From contig SBBR01000071.1 in assembly GCA_005239615.1 (NCBI GenBank), forward strand, positions 1 to 20,327: a stretch of 20,327 bases of DNA, written 5' to 3'. The notes below the pieces were generated by a model. It had not been told where the DNA came from. It searched no databases and was given only the letters and a program-made list of their open reading frames with translations. This DNA is from an archaeon (GTDB lineage: Archaea > Iainarchaeota > Iainarchaeia > Iainarchaeales > Iainarchaeaceae). This document shows, piece by piece, positions 7,680 through 15,612 of this stretch. Both the position numbers and the translations under genes were made by a program. Position 1 is the stretch's first letter. Every line of letters begins with the position of its first letter.

Positions 7680-8093
7680 TTAAGCCTGGCTAGGTTTTTT
7701 GAACGACCTATACTTCTTTATCTCGCCCTGGGCTGCGCCCACGAATCCAATGTGCAGCTTTTTAAGGACATTCTGCACGCTGTAGTCGTCTGTGATGACT
7801 ACGAACTTTTGTCCGCGCGACCTGAACTCAATCGCTAGTGCAACTACGGAAACGTCCGTATAGTCCAACACCGTGCCAGATTCGGCACATTTCTCATTGG
7901 TCTTTTGTATTGAAAGCGGGCACGGATCCTGAACCATGAGGGCGTTGTTCTTCACGGCATTCCCTGCGAGGCTCCTACTCCTGAAGTCCTTCCACTCCGC
8001 AAGCACCATTGAGGTGGTAAAGTATGTGTTGCCAGCGTCAAAAGAAAACGACTCGTTGTTCAGCAGCGCTGCAGCGTCAAGTATGTAAATCAT
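7680..8093 (-). CDS. Nob1-like PIN-domain endoribonuclease without zinc ribbon
   Basis: The 137-residue product is a PIN-domain nuclease most like Nob1, which trims the 3' end of 16S rRNA in the small subunit precursor. Active-site acids are visible: Asp6 (YILDAAAL), Glu33 (LAEWKD), Asp80 (TDVSVVALA) and Asp102 in VITDDYSVQNVLKKL, whose TDDYSVQN string is characteristic of Nob1. Archaeal Nob1 usually continues into a four-Cys zinc ribbon. Here the chain ends about 20 residues after the PIN core with no CxxC, so it is either a minimal Nob1 or a related PIN protein. It is divergent from pheS and shares a palindromic TATA element with it. A VapC toxin is less likely because of the TDDYSVQN match and the absence of an antitoxin gene. 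Confidence 0.78.
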   Translation of the reverse strand: MIYILDAAALLNNESFSFDAGNTYFTTSMVLAEWKDFRSRSLAGNAVKNNALMVQDPCPLSIQKTNEKCAESGTVLDYTDVSVVALAIEFRSRGQKFVVITDDYSVQNVLKKLHIGFVGAAQGEIKKYRSFKKPSQA

Positions 8094-8125
8094 TCAGGCA
8101 CCTGAAAGCAAAGGCAACCAAATTG

Positions 8126-8132
8126 TTTATAA
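8126..8132. promoter_or_regulatory. Shared palindromic TATA box between PIN gene and pheS
   Basis: TTTATAA, with the palindrome TTATAA at 8127-8132, is the only good box A in the 70-nt divergent gap. Its centre lies about 36 nt from the PIN start (8093) and about 35 nt from the pheS start (8164). It can therefore serve both directions, with leaders of about 8 nt. The PIN leader contains GGTG. Confidence 0.55.
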
Positions 8133-8163
8133 CCATTCAACAACCCTAATAATTCGTGCAATT

Positions 8164-9624
8164 ATGGATGCTAAAACCGTGCGCGAACTTAGCGAGATAG
8201 AGCGCAAAACCATCTCAGCGCTAACCAACATACCCCTCTCAGAGGCAGAAATCGCGTCCAACTCGGGTCTGAACGTGGATGCAGTTAGGAGGGCAGCCAA
8301 CTGGCTCATGGAGAAGGGGCTCGCGTCTGTAAACGAGAGCAAATCGAAAAAACTTACCCTTACGCAACTGGGGAAAGAATACGCGGACAAAGGCCTGCCG
8401 GAACAGAGACTGATAAATATTCTTTGGGCGCATGATGGCGGCCTGACATTTGAAGAGATTGCAAGGGAGGCTAATTTAACCCAACAAGAGTTCAGTGCCG
8501 CGCTTGGCTCGAACAAGAAGAAGAATTACATTCAAATTGCCAAGGAAGGAGGCGAAACAAAAGTCATTTTGACGGAAACCTCCCCCCCAAGAAAAACTCT
8601 CGGTGAGCAGGAAATACTAACGAAACTTTTTCTGCAAAAGAGCCTTGGAAAAGAAGAGAGCCTGATTGCTAACCGGTTTATCGTTCGCGGAATCGCGGAA
8701 GAGAAGGAGGAAACTGAAAGGAGAATTTTAATTACAGCCGCTGGTGAGGAAGCGCGCAACTCCAAGGAATTCACGCAAGAGCGCACCTACAACATCAACG
8801 ACCCCGTTCCGGAGATTTTTGGTGGGAAGAAGCAGCCCTACATACAGTTCCTGAACATCGTGAGGAGGAAGCTAACCGAGCTGGGCTTCCAGGAGATGGA
8901 GGCCCCGCTCATTGTGCACGAGTTCTACAACTTTGATGTCCTTTTCCAGCCGCAGAACCATCCAGCGCGGACGTGGACCGACACCTATCAGCTCAAAAGG
9001 CCCACGCACGGGAAACTCGGTGACCGTGCAAAAGTGGCAGCAATCAAGGCCGCACACGAGACAGGCGGGGTTTCGGGTTCAAGCGGCTGGGGTTACACAT
9101 GGCTCGAGGAAATCGCCTCGAAAGTAATGCCGACTGCTCACGGCACGGCACACAGCGGGAGGCAGCTCACCAAAGGCGTGAAAGTGCCGGGGAAATACTT
9201 CGCGATTGCGCGGTGCTTCAGGCCAGATGTACTGGATGCGACGCACCTCATCGAGTTCAACCAGACAGACGGCTTCATTGTCGGCGAGGGCCTCAACTTC
9301 AGGCATCTGCTTGGCACGCTGGAGCAGTTCGCAAAGGAAATCGCGGGCGCGGAAAAAGTCAGGTTCCTGCCGGATTACTACCCGTTCACGGAGCCGAGCG
9401 TGCAGCTCTCGGCAAAGCACCCGCAGCTCGGCTGGATGGAACTTGGAGGAGCGGGCATGTTTAGGCCAGAAATGCTCGAGAACCTGGGCATAAAAGGGCA
9501 GGCGATTGCGTGGGGCATCGGGATTGACAGGCTCGCGATGTTCAAACTTGGAATAAAAGACATAAGGTACCTTTTCTCCGATGACCTCAATTGGCTCAGG
9601 AAAATGCCGCTGGTGATGGAATGA
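8164..9624 (+). CDS. pheS: Phenylalanyl-tRNA synthetase alpha subunit
   Basis: Catalytic subunit of the (alpha beta)2 PheRS, which charges tRNA-Phe. The 486-residue product has the archaeal/eukaryotic plan: about 200 N-terminal residues of winged-helix DNA/tRNA-binding type (helix-turn-helix near 24-50), then a class II catalytic core. Core signatures are NFDVLFQPQNHPAR (256-269), CFRPDVLDATHLIEFNQ (motif 2 region, 351-367), YYPFTEPS (405-412), and GGAGMFRPEM with AWGIGIDRLAMF (motif 3, 428-460). Where most homologues read EFHQxEG, this one reads EFNQTDG (Asn366, Asp369). Its stop is 64 nt before the pheT ATG and the two genes form an operon. Neighbouring features and length agree with a functional enzyme. 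Confidence 0.96.
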   Translation: MDAKTVRELSEIERKTISALTNIPLSEAEIASNSGLNVDAVRRAANWLMEKGLASVNESKSKKLTLTQLGKEYADKGLPEQRLINILWAHDGGLTFEEIAREANLTQQEFSAALGSNKKKNYIQIAKEGGETKVILTETSPPRKTLGEQEILTKLFLQKSLGKEESLIANRFIVRGIAEEKEETERRILITAAGEEARNSKEFTQERTYNINDPVPEIFGGKKQPYIQFLNIVRRKLTELGFQEMEAPLIVHEFYNFDVLFQPQNHPARTWTDTYQLKRPTHGKLGDRAKVAAIKAAHETGGVSGSSGWGYTWLEEIASKVMPTAHGTAHSGRQLTKGVKVPGKYFAIARCFRPDVLDATHLIEFNQTDGFIVGEGLNFRHLLGTLEQFAKEIAGAEKVRFLPDYYPFTEPSVQLSAKHPQLGWMELGGAGMFRPEMLENLGIKGQAIAWGIGIDRLAMFKLGIKDIRYLFSDDLNWLRKMPLVME

Positions 9625-9675
9625 GTTGCGAACGGAGTGAGCACATAGGACCGCAGGTCATACACCCAACCAAAC

Positions 9676-9681
9676 GGGGTG
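9676..9681 (+). promoter_or_regulatory. Shine-Dalgarno motif for pheT
   Basis: GGGGTG, seven nt before the ATG at 9689, fixes that codon as the start over the adjacent in-frame TTG at 9686. It contrasts with the leaderless starts of isolated genes in the window. Confidence 0.55.
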
Positions 9682-9688
9682 TCGCTTG

Positions 9689-11350
9689 ATGCCAACAATA
9701 GATATCAGCAAGAAGGATCTCGAAGGCCTTGTGGGAAAAAAAATTCCTATGCCTGAACTGGAAGAGGCGCTCTTGTTCGCCAAGGGCGAGGTTGATAGTG
9801 TTGAAGGGGACAACATCAAGGTTGACATAAAGGAAACCAACAGGCCGGACCTGTGGAGCGTGGAGGGAATCGCGCGCGAACTGAGGGCGAGGCTGGGCAT
9901 TGAGAAAGGTATAAGGAATTACAGGGTGGCAAAGGCAAGGGTGTCGTGCACAATCGAGAAGAGCGTTGAGGGGAGCAGGCCTTTCATAGCGTGCGCGATA
10001 GTGCGCAGCGTGAAGGTAACTGATGAGTTTATCAGACAGATAGTCCAGCTGCAGGAAAAAGTCGGGATGACTTTCGGGAGAAAAAGGAAAGAGGCCGGGA
10101 TAGGCCTGTACGACTTTGACAGGATGACGCCTCCAGTTTTCTACCGCGGATATAAGGACGAGGAAATAGAGTACGTGCCATTGGACTGGAAAGTCCCAAT
10201 GAGACCGTCAGAGATACTCCAGCAGCACCAGAAGGGAAAGGAGTTCGCCCACCTGCTAAAAGGGATGGACAGATACCCAATTGTAATTGACTCAAAGAAC
10301 GTTGTCGCGTCCATGCCGCCCATAATCAACTCCGAGTCCACAGGAAAAATCACCTTCGGCACCAAGAATATTTTCATTGAAAGCACCGGCTATAACTGGG
10401 AAACAGTGAACATAGCCCTCAAAGTCATTTGTGTGGCCCTTGCGGACAGGGGTGGGAAAATCGAGGCGGTGAAAATAATCTTTCCAAAGGGCGGGCCATA
10501 TCCCAAAGCACCGGTGGAAACGCCGTTCTTCAGGACAAAAAAAATCACTCTGGATATGGGATACGCACGGGAAATCAGCGGGCTGGAGCTGCAGGGGAAA
10601 GAAATTGTTGCGCTTCTTGGGAAGGCAAGGTACGCGGTGAAAAAGAAAGCTGACAAGCTGGAACTGGAATACCCGGATTACAGGAATGACATCCTCCACC
10701 CAGTTGACATCGTGGAGGACATACTGATTGGATATGGATACAACATGATAGGGACGCTGAGGCCGGAAATGGTAGTGACGGGCGCGGAGCAGCTGGAGAC
10801 ACCGTACATCGACAAGGTCCGCGACGCGTGTGTGGGCCTAGGATTGCAGGAAGTGCTGACCTTCGTGCTCACATCCAAGGGCAAGCAGGCCAACATGGTG
10901 GGGCGCGACCCTGAAAAGGAGGAATTCGTGGAAATCACGAACCCCGTGTCCTCGAACTGGGGAATAATGCGCAAAAGCATCTACCCGGAACTGCTGGAAT
11001 TCCTCTCCAAGAATAAGCATGTGGAATACCCACAGCGCATCTTTGAGGTTGGGAAAACGGTAGAGCTGGACGCGAACACTGACACGCGGACGCGCGAGAG
11101 GACAAAGCTCTGCATAGCGCTGGCGGGAAAAGGCTGCGGGTTCACGCTCATCAAGTCAGCACTCGTGGCGGTGTGCCGCGACCTCGGCAAGAAGTGCTCG
11201 CTTCACGAAACAAGCCACCCCGCGCTGAAAGAAGGTAGAAGGGCGGAAATCACCGGGGATACGAGCGGAATACTTGGTGAGGTTAGCGAAGAGGTCAAGA
11301 AAAACTTTGGGCTCGAGCAGGATGTTGTACTGCTCGAGATGGAGTTGTGA
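9689..11350 (+). CDS. pheT: Phenylalanyl-tRNA synthetase beta subunit
   Basis: The 553-residue partner of PheS has the usual size of archaeal PheT, which lacks the N-terminal tRNA-binding domain of bacterial PheT. It holds the B1-type N-terminus with NRPDLWSVEGIAREL (about 51-65), a B3/B4 editing-domain region (about 100-270), the B5 region with YPDYRNDILHPVDIVEDI and YGYNMI, and a catalytic-like core with FVLTS, NPVSSNWGIMRKSIYPELL and RIFEVGK. It is the second gene of the pheST operon and ends 11 nt from the convergent RFC gene. No disrupted motif was noticed. Confidence 0.96.
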   Translation: MPTIDISKKDLEGLVGKKIPMPELEEALLFAKGEVDSVEGDNIKVDIKETNRPDLWSVEGIARELRARLGIEKGIRNYRVAKARVSCTIEKSVEGSRPFIACAIVRSVKVTDEFIRQIVQLQEKVGMTFGRKRKEAGIGLYDFDRMTPPVFYRGYKDEEIEYVPLDWKVPMRPSEILQQHQKGKEFAHLLKGMDRYPIVIDSKNVVASMPPIINSESTGKITFGTKNIFIESTGYNWETVNIALKVICVALADRGGKIEAVKIIFPKGGPYPKAPVETPFFRTKKITLDMGYAREISGLELQGKEIVALLGKARYAVKKKADKLELEYPDYRNDILHPVDIVEDILIGYGYNMIGTLRPEMVVTGAEQLETPYIDKVRDACVGLGLQEVLTFVLTSKGKQANMVGRDPEKEEFVEITNPVSSNWGIMRKSIYPELLEFLSKNKHVEYPQRIFEVGKTVELDANTDTRTRERTKLCIALAGKGCGFTLIKSALVAVCRDLGKKCSLHETSHPALKEGRRAEITGDTSGILGEVSEEVKKNFGLEQDVVLLEMEL

Positions 11351-11361
11351 CTATTGACAGG

Positions 11362-12798
11362 TCAGAACAGTTTCGTCTGCCGCACCTTTGCCTCTTCCGT
11401 TTCGGCTTTTGCCAGATTTTTTGCCTTCAGACTCCCAGTGGATTCTGATTCATTTTCATTTCCGAATTCCGGCTCCGGAGCAGCGGGGCGATTTTGAATT
11501 CCGCCGAATAGCACCTTCGGCCTCGCCATCTGGCCGCGCAAGGCGGTTGCCTCTTCCAATATGGACTGGACTTTTTTCGTGTCGTGGGTGGTTTCAAGGA
11601 GGAACGCTATTTCCTTCTCGTCGAGGTCGCACGCGGCAGCCAAGGAAACCGCGTTCTCGCGCCTGTGGGCAATGGCGCGGAGGTAGGGTAGGTCGCGGGC
11701 AATTATTTCGTGCGAGGACGAATGCATTTTCTTTCCGATTTTCTTCCCGAGCTCCTTCCTGAGGGCGCGCTGCCCAGAGGTTCTGGAGAGCATCGAGAGC
11801 AGGCCGGGGAACTGGTACATCACGAAATCGTGGGAGGGCTTTTCCTTCGCGAGTGCAACTCCTTCAGCGGAGAGCTCTGAGCTGTAGCGCAGGAAGCCCC
11901 AGTACTGCCTTCTCATTATCCTGCCATTAAACATGTCGGCGCGTGAGAGCCTGTCGAAAGCCAGTGCCACATCGTTGGCGTGCGCGTACTGCCTTGGGAT
12001 GTTCTCGTCTACCCAGTTGAAGAGCATGTCGCTGCTGAGGTCGGTCGCGCTCCGCATTTCCCGCACTTCGCCGAAATCCGTGCTCTTGAATATTGCCTTC
12101 ATGACGCTGAAGACCTTTTGCTCCCTCTCGCGTGACCCAAGGGACCTCACCGACTCCATTGCCACGGGCCCTGAAACCGAGAGCGTCTGCAGGTCTAGGA
12201 GCGCGGAGCGCATGTCACCACCAGAGCTGCGGGCGAGCTCCTTCACTGCCTCTTCATCAAACACAACGCCCTCCGCACCTAGTATTTCCCTGAGCCTCGC
12301 CGCCATCGAAACATAGTTTATTTTCTTGAACTCGAAGGTTTTGCACACGAAGCGCAGGGCTGATACGCTCTTGTCCGCGAAAATGTCGTTTGCGGTGAGG
12401 ATTATAGGGTTGCTTGTCTCCTTTATTATGGAAGAGATTGCCGAGGCACCGCCCCTGTCGTCGCGCGTGAGCGCATCCACTTCATCCAATAGTATGAGCC
12501 TGCGCACGCCGAAGAAGGAGGCGTTCTGCGAGGCCGCACCCACTACTTTCTCAATCACGTCCTTCGAGCGAAGGTCAGAGCTGTTGAGTTCGACAATGTT
12601 CCACCTGAACAATCCGGCAACAAGGTAAGCCAGTGCAGTTTTTCCTGAGCCTGTCTGGCCCCAAAGGAGGAGAGGGGGCTGCTTCTCTGCGCGCTGCCAC
12701 TCTTTCGCCCATTCTATTGCGTGGCGCACTATCTCGGAATTGCCGATGAACTCCTCCTCCTTCTTAGGGGCGTACTTGTCGGGCCAGAGCTGGGACAT
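11362..12798 (-). CDS. rfcL: Replication factor C large subunit
   Basis: AAA+ clamp-loader subunit that, with RFC small subunits, places PCNA on primed DNA. The product of 478 residues shows Walker A GQTGSGKT (47-54), the RFC box string ELNSSDLRSKDVIE, Walker B LILLDEVDAL (101-110), DDRGG, sensor 1 LTAND (134-138) and a sensor 2 region GGDMRSALLDLQ. The C-terminus ends RQTKLF, the start of a PCNA-interacting (PIP) motif that lacks the usual trailing aromatic residues. The ATG at 12798 is preferred over an in-frame ATG at 12876 because the protein then begins with the conserved WPDKYAPK and a TATA box lies 27 nt upstream. The small subunit gene is not in the window. Confidence 0.93.
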   Translation of the reverse strand: MSQLWPDKYAPKKEEEFIGNSEIVRHAIEWAKEWQRAEKQPPLLLWGQTGSGKTALAYLVAGLFRWNIVELNSSDLRSKDVIEKVVGAASQNASFFGVRRLILLDEVDALTRDDRGGASAISSIIKETSNPIILTANDIFADKSVSALRFVCKTFEFKKINYVSMAARLREILGAEGVVFDEEAVKELARSSGGDMRSALLDLQTLSVSGPVAMESVRSLGSREREQKVFSVMKAIFKSTDFGEVREMRSATDLSSDMLFNWVDENIPRQYAHANDVALAFDRLSRADMFNGRIMRRQYWGFLRYSSELSAEGVALAKEKPSHDFVMYQFPGLLSMLSRTSGQRALRKELGKKIGKKMHSSSHEIIARDLPYLRAIAHRRENAVSLAAACDLDEKEIAFLLETTHDTKKVQSILEEATALRGQMARPKVLFGGIQNRPAAPEPEFGNENESESTGSLKAKNLAKAETEEAKVRQTKLF

Positions 12799-12820
12799 GA
12801 AAACAAAAAGGGCCGAAGAA

Positions 12821-12828
12821 AATAAAAG
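12821..12828 (-). promoter_or_regulatory. TATA box for rfcL
   Basis: CTTTTATT on the minus strand is centred 27 nt before the ATG at 12798, so the message is predicted to be leaderless. Confidence 0.6.
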
Positions 12829-12897
12829 GAAACGACAATTTAACTGAATTTCATTGGCCCTCGCTCTTTTTGGCACGAATTTCCAGCTTTTGTCCTT

Positions 12898-13676
12898 TTA
12901 CAGCCTCATTCCAGCTTCGCGATAGGCCTGTGCATATTGCCTCTCAAGTGTTGGATAAATCGGATGGTTTTCAATGTAGTGCCAAGGCATCTGCCCATGC
13001 ACTACTATCCCCTTTTTCTGCCCGACAAAAACAATCTGCGTTACAAAATAGGCACGCCAATCACAGCCGAGTTCCTTATTCAATTCCCTGTAAACTTCAA
13101 TGCCCCTAACTTTGATTTTATCCGCAGCCTCTTTTGGCGTGCCGTCTGGCGCCTCGGCCTTTACCCCCTGAATGTTTGTTATTGCAAGCTCAAAGGCGTT
13201 ATTCCGGTGAAGTACAACCACCCAATAGAGGCAATTTTATTGTGCGCAGAATCAAGAACCACAAGCTCAAGCATTGTTTCAAGGTGGCTTCCCCAGAACT
13301 TTGAGACAATAAAATCTCCTGGGCCCGTGTCCGTCTCTGTGCATCATGCATCCGCGAGTTAAGAAGCAAGCCATTTGCTTTGATGGATATTACAGCATCT
13401 GAAAAAGGTAAGGCATATTTCAGCCGAAAGCAGGAAAGCCGCGACCAGGTTTATTGCCAATTCACCAGACAGGGAATTGCCAAGGTATTTGCCAGCAGCC
13501 GACTGCAGCACGCCGATTTTTGCAAGGGCATCAGCCTCGAATTCGGATGGGGCAATCTATGGCCTTTCCGTAAAAACATAATGCGCAACATATTGTTTGA
13601 ATTCATGCACTTGGTATTTTGGGTGTGACCTTAAAAATGACTGAAGCATTTCCAGTTGGTGAAGATTTAGCTCCAT
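12898..13676 (-). pseudogene. Disrupted gene downstream of cdc6, unknown family
   Basis: A coding-like frame opens with ATG at 13676-13674, ten bases after the cdc6 stop, and reads MELNLHQLEMLQSFLRSHPK onward. It meets TAG (13559-13557), then TAA (13361-13359) and TGA (13346-13344) in the same frame, with protein-like sequence between and after them (for example FIVSKFWGSHLETMLELVVL). Between 13236 and 13182 coding character moves to another frame, which runs to the TAA at 12898-12900 (DWRAYFVTQIVFVG, MPWHYIENHPIYP). Between about 13420 and 13345 a third frame (SDAVISIKANGLLLNSRMHDA) also looks coding. The TAA and TGA may therefore reflect a pair of indels rather than point stops. The intact protein would be about 260 residues. 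I do not recognise the family. The 108-codon 3' open frame with GTG start at 13221 might be mistaken for a gene. Confidence 0.7.
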
Positions 13677-13685
13677 TCCAAACCA

Positions 13686-14822
13686 CTATTTTAGTAAACC
13701 CTCAATTTCATTCAGCAAATGCGACCCCTGCACCTTCACCGAGTATTCGCGTGTGTTGCCCTTGTTGCCGAGGCTTACATCCACGCCAGAAATGAGGCCC
13801 TGCTTCTCAAGCTTCGCAAGGATTTCGCGAAGGCGCCTTTCCTTCAGCGCAGCTCCGGGGGATTTCGAATAGAGTTCATAGATTTTCCCGGAGTTCACGG
13901 GAGAATTTTCAGCGATGACCTTCAGCAGCACGAGCTCGTCCTTCACGAGGTGCTTCACTACTTTGAGCAAGGAAACTGCATCAACTGCCTCAAAGGCCTC
14001 CTTCAGATGCTCCACACTTACCTTTGCCTTGTTTCCGCGCTCAGCAAGCCTACCGGCCTTGAGGAGGGATTCTAAGGCAACACGACAGTCTCCCCCGAGC
14101 TTCGCTGCATGGGCGGCCGCGACATTCACTACGTCCCGCTCGTACGAGCCTTTCGCAAATGCCAGCTCCGCGCGCTCTGAAAGGATTTCCTTCAGCTGCT
14201 GCGGAGTGTAAGGCGAGAAAATTATCGCCTGCTGCGCCAGCGAGCTGCGGATGCGCGAATCGAGCTTCGATATGAGCGCAATGTCATTCGATATGAGGAC
14301 AATGCCTATTGGCTTGCCGCCGTATTCTACCACTCTGAGGAGGTCGTAGAGGAGCTTCGAGTTCTCTTCATTCAGCAGGAGCTGGTCTACCTCGTCCAGC
14401 ACCACTATGGGCGTGAAGCTGCACTTTTCGAGGCACTGCAGGAAGTTCGTGAATACCTCATCGGTTGCGAGGCCGCGCCTCGGCACTGCCGCGCCAACAA
14501 AGTTCGCGAGGGCTATAAGAACCGAGGCGCGGGAGTTGTACTCGAAGCAGTTCAGGTAGAGGCTTTTTACCCGGTCGTGGGTTTCCTCCAGCTGCCTCAG
14601 GACATACCTGACGCATACGGTTTTGCCAACACCTGTGGGCCCGGCGAGGAATACATTGAGGGGTTTCCTGTTGCTGAGGATGGGCTTGAAGCAGTAGGCG
14701 AGCGAATCCAGCTCCTTCTCTCTGTGCGGCAGCTTCTCTGGAATGTGCTCTGGGTAGAGGAAGCGCTCGTCGAGGAAAACGCTTTTTTCCTGGGTGGCAC
14801 GCGCGAAGAAGTTCTTGGGCAT
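13686..14822 (-). CDS. cdc6: Orc1/Cdc6 replication initiator
   Basis: Archaeal origin-recognition and helicase-loading AAA+ ATPase. The 378-residue product has the FLDERFLYPEHIPEKLPHRE-type lead-in (about 16-36), Walker A GPTGVGKT (61-68), Walker B VVLDEVDQL (140-148), sensor 1 LISND (176-180), an arginine-rich LDSRIRSSL, sensor 2 GGDCRVALESLLKAG (243-257) and a C-terminal winged-helix domain (about 290-378) that binds origin DNA. The ATG at 14822 is chosen over one at 14972 because a TATA box lies 27 nt upstream and homology begins here. A broken gene follows it on the same strand. Archaeal origins often lie beside this gene, but I could only find one weak origin-box-like repeat (14879-14896). 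Confidence 0.94.
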   Translation of the reverse strand: MPKNFFARATQEKSVFLDERFLYPEHIPEKLPHREKELDSLAYCFKPILSNRKPLNVFLAGPTGVGKTVCVRYVLRQLEETHDRVKSLYLNCFEYNSRASVLIALANFVGAAVPRRGLATDEVFTNFLQCLEKCSFTPIVVLDEVDQLLLNEENSKLLYDLLRVVEYGGKPIGIVLISNDIALISKLDSRIRSSLAQQAIIFSPYTPQQLKEILSERAELAFAKGSYERDVVNVAAAHAAKLGGDCRVALESLLKAGRLAERGNKAKVSVEHLKEAFEAVDAVSLLKVVKHLVKDELVLLKVIAENSPVNSGKIYELYSKSPGAALKERRLREILAKLEKQGLISGVDVSLGNKGNTREYSVKVQGSHLLNEIEGLLK

Positions 14823-14843
14823 GACATGAATACTGCTTTGGGG

Positions 14844-14853
14844 TTTATTAAAA
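14844..14853 (-). promoter_or_regulatory. TATA box for cdc6
   Basis: TTTTAATAAA on the minus strand is centred 27 nt before the ATG at 14822. The message should be leaderless. Confidence 0.6.
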
Positions 14854-14878
14854 ATGCGGCTCCCACCGGCAATGACCC

Positions 14879-14896
14879 CTCCCCTCTGGAAGGGAG
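14879..14896. repeat. Imperfect G/C-rich inverted repeat upstream of cdc6
   Basis: CTCCC (79-83 of this hundred) pairs with GGGAG (14892-14896). On the minus strand the segment holds TTCCAG followed by GGGGAGGGG, loosely recalling archaeal origin recognition boxes (dyad plus G-string) but without the TGGAAAC core. It could equally be a terminator for the toxin-antitoxin operon that ends at 15002. Confidence 0.25.
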
Positions 14897-15001
14897 TTAA
14901 GAGTCTAAGGATGGAATAGTGAAACTGCCTATGCATTGTTTGGGGCGCCCTATCATTTTCTGCTTTTCCCAAACATTCTTCACGCCAGGTACACGGTCTG
15001 G

Positions 15002-15343
15002 CTACTTCTTGTCCGACACGAGTTCTTTGATCCGGTCCCTGACCTCGGCGAATTTCTCCGGGCTGAGACGCGCGAGTTTTTTCAGCACGAGCTTTTTGTT
15101 GACTTGGAATATCTTGTCGGCCTTCACCATGCTCGGGAGGGCCAGCTTTCCATCGGACAAATCCCCCATGGCAATGGACACTTTGTACTCCCCCTCACCA
15201 AGGTTTGAGGTCACGGCGCATACAACGACATCGTTATTGGCGGCGTTGTAGGAATCATTCGAGACTACAAGCGCCGGCCTGATTTTTGCGTCAGAAAAAT
15301 CACTGTAAGGGAAAGAGGCCCAGACAATGTCGGTTTGGTTCAT
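15002..15343 (-). CDS. MazF/PemK-family mRNA interferase toxin
   Basis: The 113-residue product has the PemK/MazF plan: an N-terminal DIVWASFPYSDFSDAKIRPA, where the K-x-RPALVVS signature is clear, then a core VVVCAVTSN, a central LPSMVKADKIFQVNKK and a helical tail (SPEKFAEVRDRIKEL). Proteins of this family cut RNA at short sequences. The start codon overlaps the antitoxin stop (ATGA, 15343-15340), and a strong SD motif GGAGG sits 7 nt upstream inside the antitoxin gene, indicating coupled translation. This gene order (antitoxin first) is the classical toxin-antitoxin layout. The next feature is the start region of cdc6, which is on the same strand but has its own promoter. Confidence 0.88.
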   Translation of the reverse strand: MNQTDIVWASFPYSDFSDAKIRPALVVSNDSYNAANNDVVVCAVTSNLGEGEYKVSIAMGDLSDGKLALPSMVKADKIFQVNKKLVLKKLARLSPEKFAEVRDRIKELVSDKK

Positions 15344-15612
15344 TTCAAATCCTCCTTTGCTATCTTATCCCAGACCTCGTCTTCCTTGTCCCACGCCCTT
15401 CTCAGCGACTCTATCGACATTCTCCCCCAGAAAGCCTCTTCATCCGCGATTTTCCTTGCCATGTCGCTTTCCTTCTCAATGGTAATCTTGCCATCCTGTT
15501 CTATCAGCAGGAGGGCTTCCTTGTTGCTCAGGTTAAGTGACCTGCGCATTTCCTCCGGAATTACTATCTGGCCCCTTGAGTTCATCTGAACGGAACGAAT
15601 ACGAATAGTCAT
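15340..15612 (-). CDS. AbrB/MazE-like (SpoVT fold) antitoxin
   Basis: The 90-residue product opens with the swapped-hairpin DNA-binding fold: VQMNSRGQIVIPEEMRRSL (8-26), then LLLIEQDGKITIEKE. A helical, acidic and Trp-containing tail (EAFWGRMSIESLRRAWDKED) is expected to wrap the toxin. It should neutralise the MazF-like partner and repress its own promoter. The ATG at 15612 is preferred over upstream in-frame starts (15621, 15672) because a box A (15639-15647) lies 31 nt upstream. A perfect palindrome and a tandem repeat sit between the box and the start, exactly where an autoregulator would bind. Confidence 0.87.
   Translation of the reverse strand: MTIRIRSVQMNSRGQIVIPEEMRRSLNLSNKEALLLIEQDGKITIEKESDMARKIADEEAFWGRMSIESLRRAWDKEDEVWDKIAKEDLK

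Noticed and set aside
9099..9493. Long open frames overlapping pheS in other frames
   Set aside because: Arg/Ser/Cys-rich translations typical of shadow frames of a GC-rich gene, with no start signals.
12799..12876. A 26-residue N-terminal extension of RFC-L
   Set aside because: Conserved WPDKYAPK starts at 12798 and the box A lies within the extension.
12898..13221. A separate 107-residue gene with GTG start
   Set aside because: It is the last piece of a longer broken frame; upstream protein-like sequence continues in another frame across a shift.
13344..13559. Recoding of TAG/TGA (pyrrolysine or selenocysteine) in the gene after cdc6
   Set aside because: Three different stop codons and a frameshift occur together, and other genes in the window end with these stops normally; decay is simpler.
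14823..14972. A 50-residue N-terminal extension of Cdc6
   Set aside because: The sequence has no family match and contains the likely promoter; homology starts at 14822.
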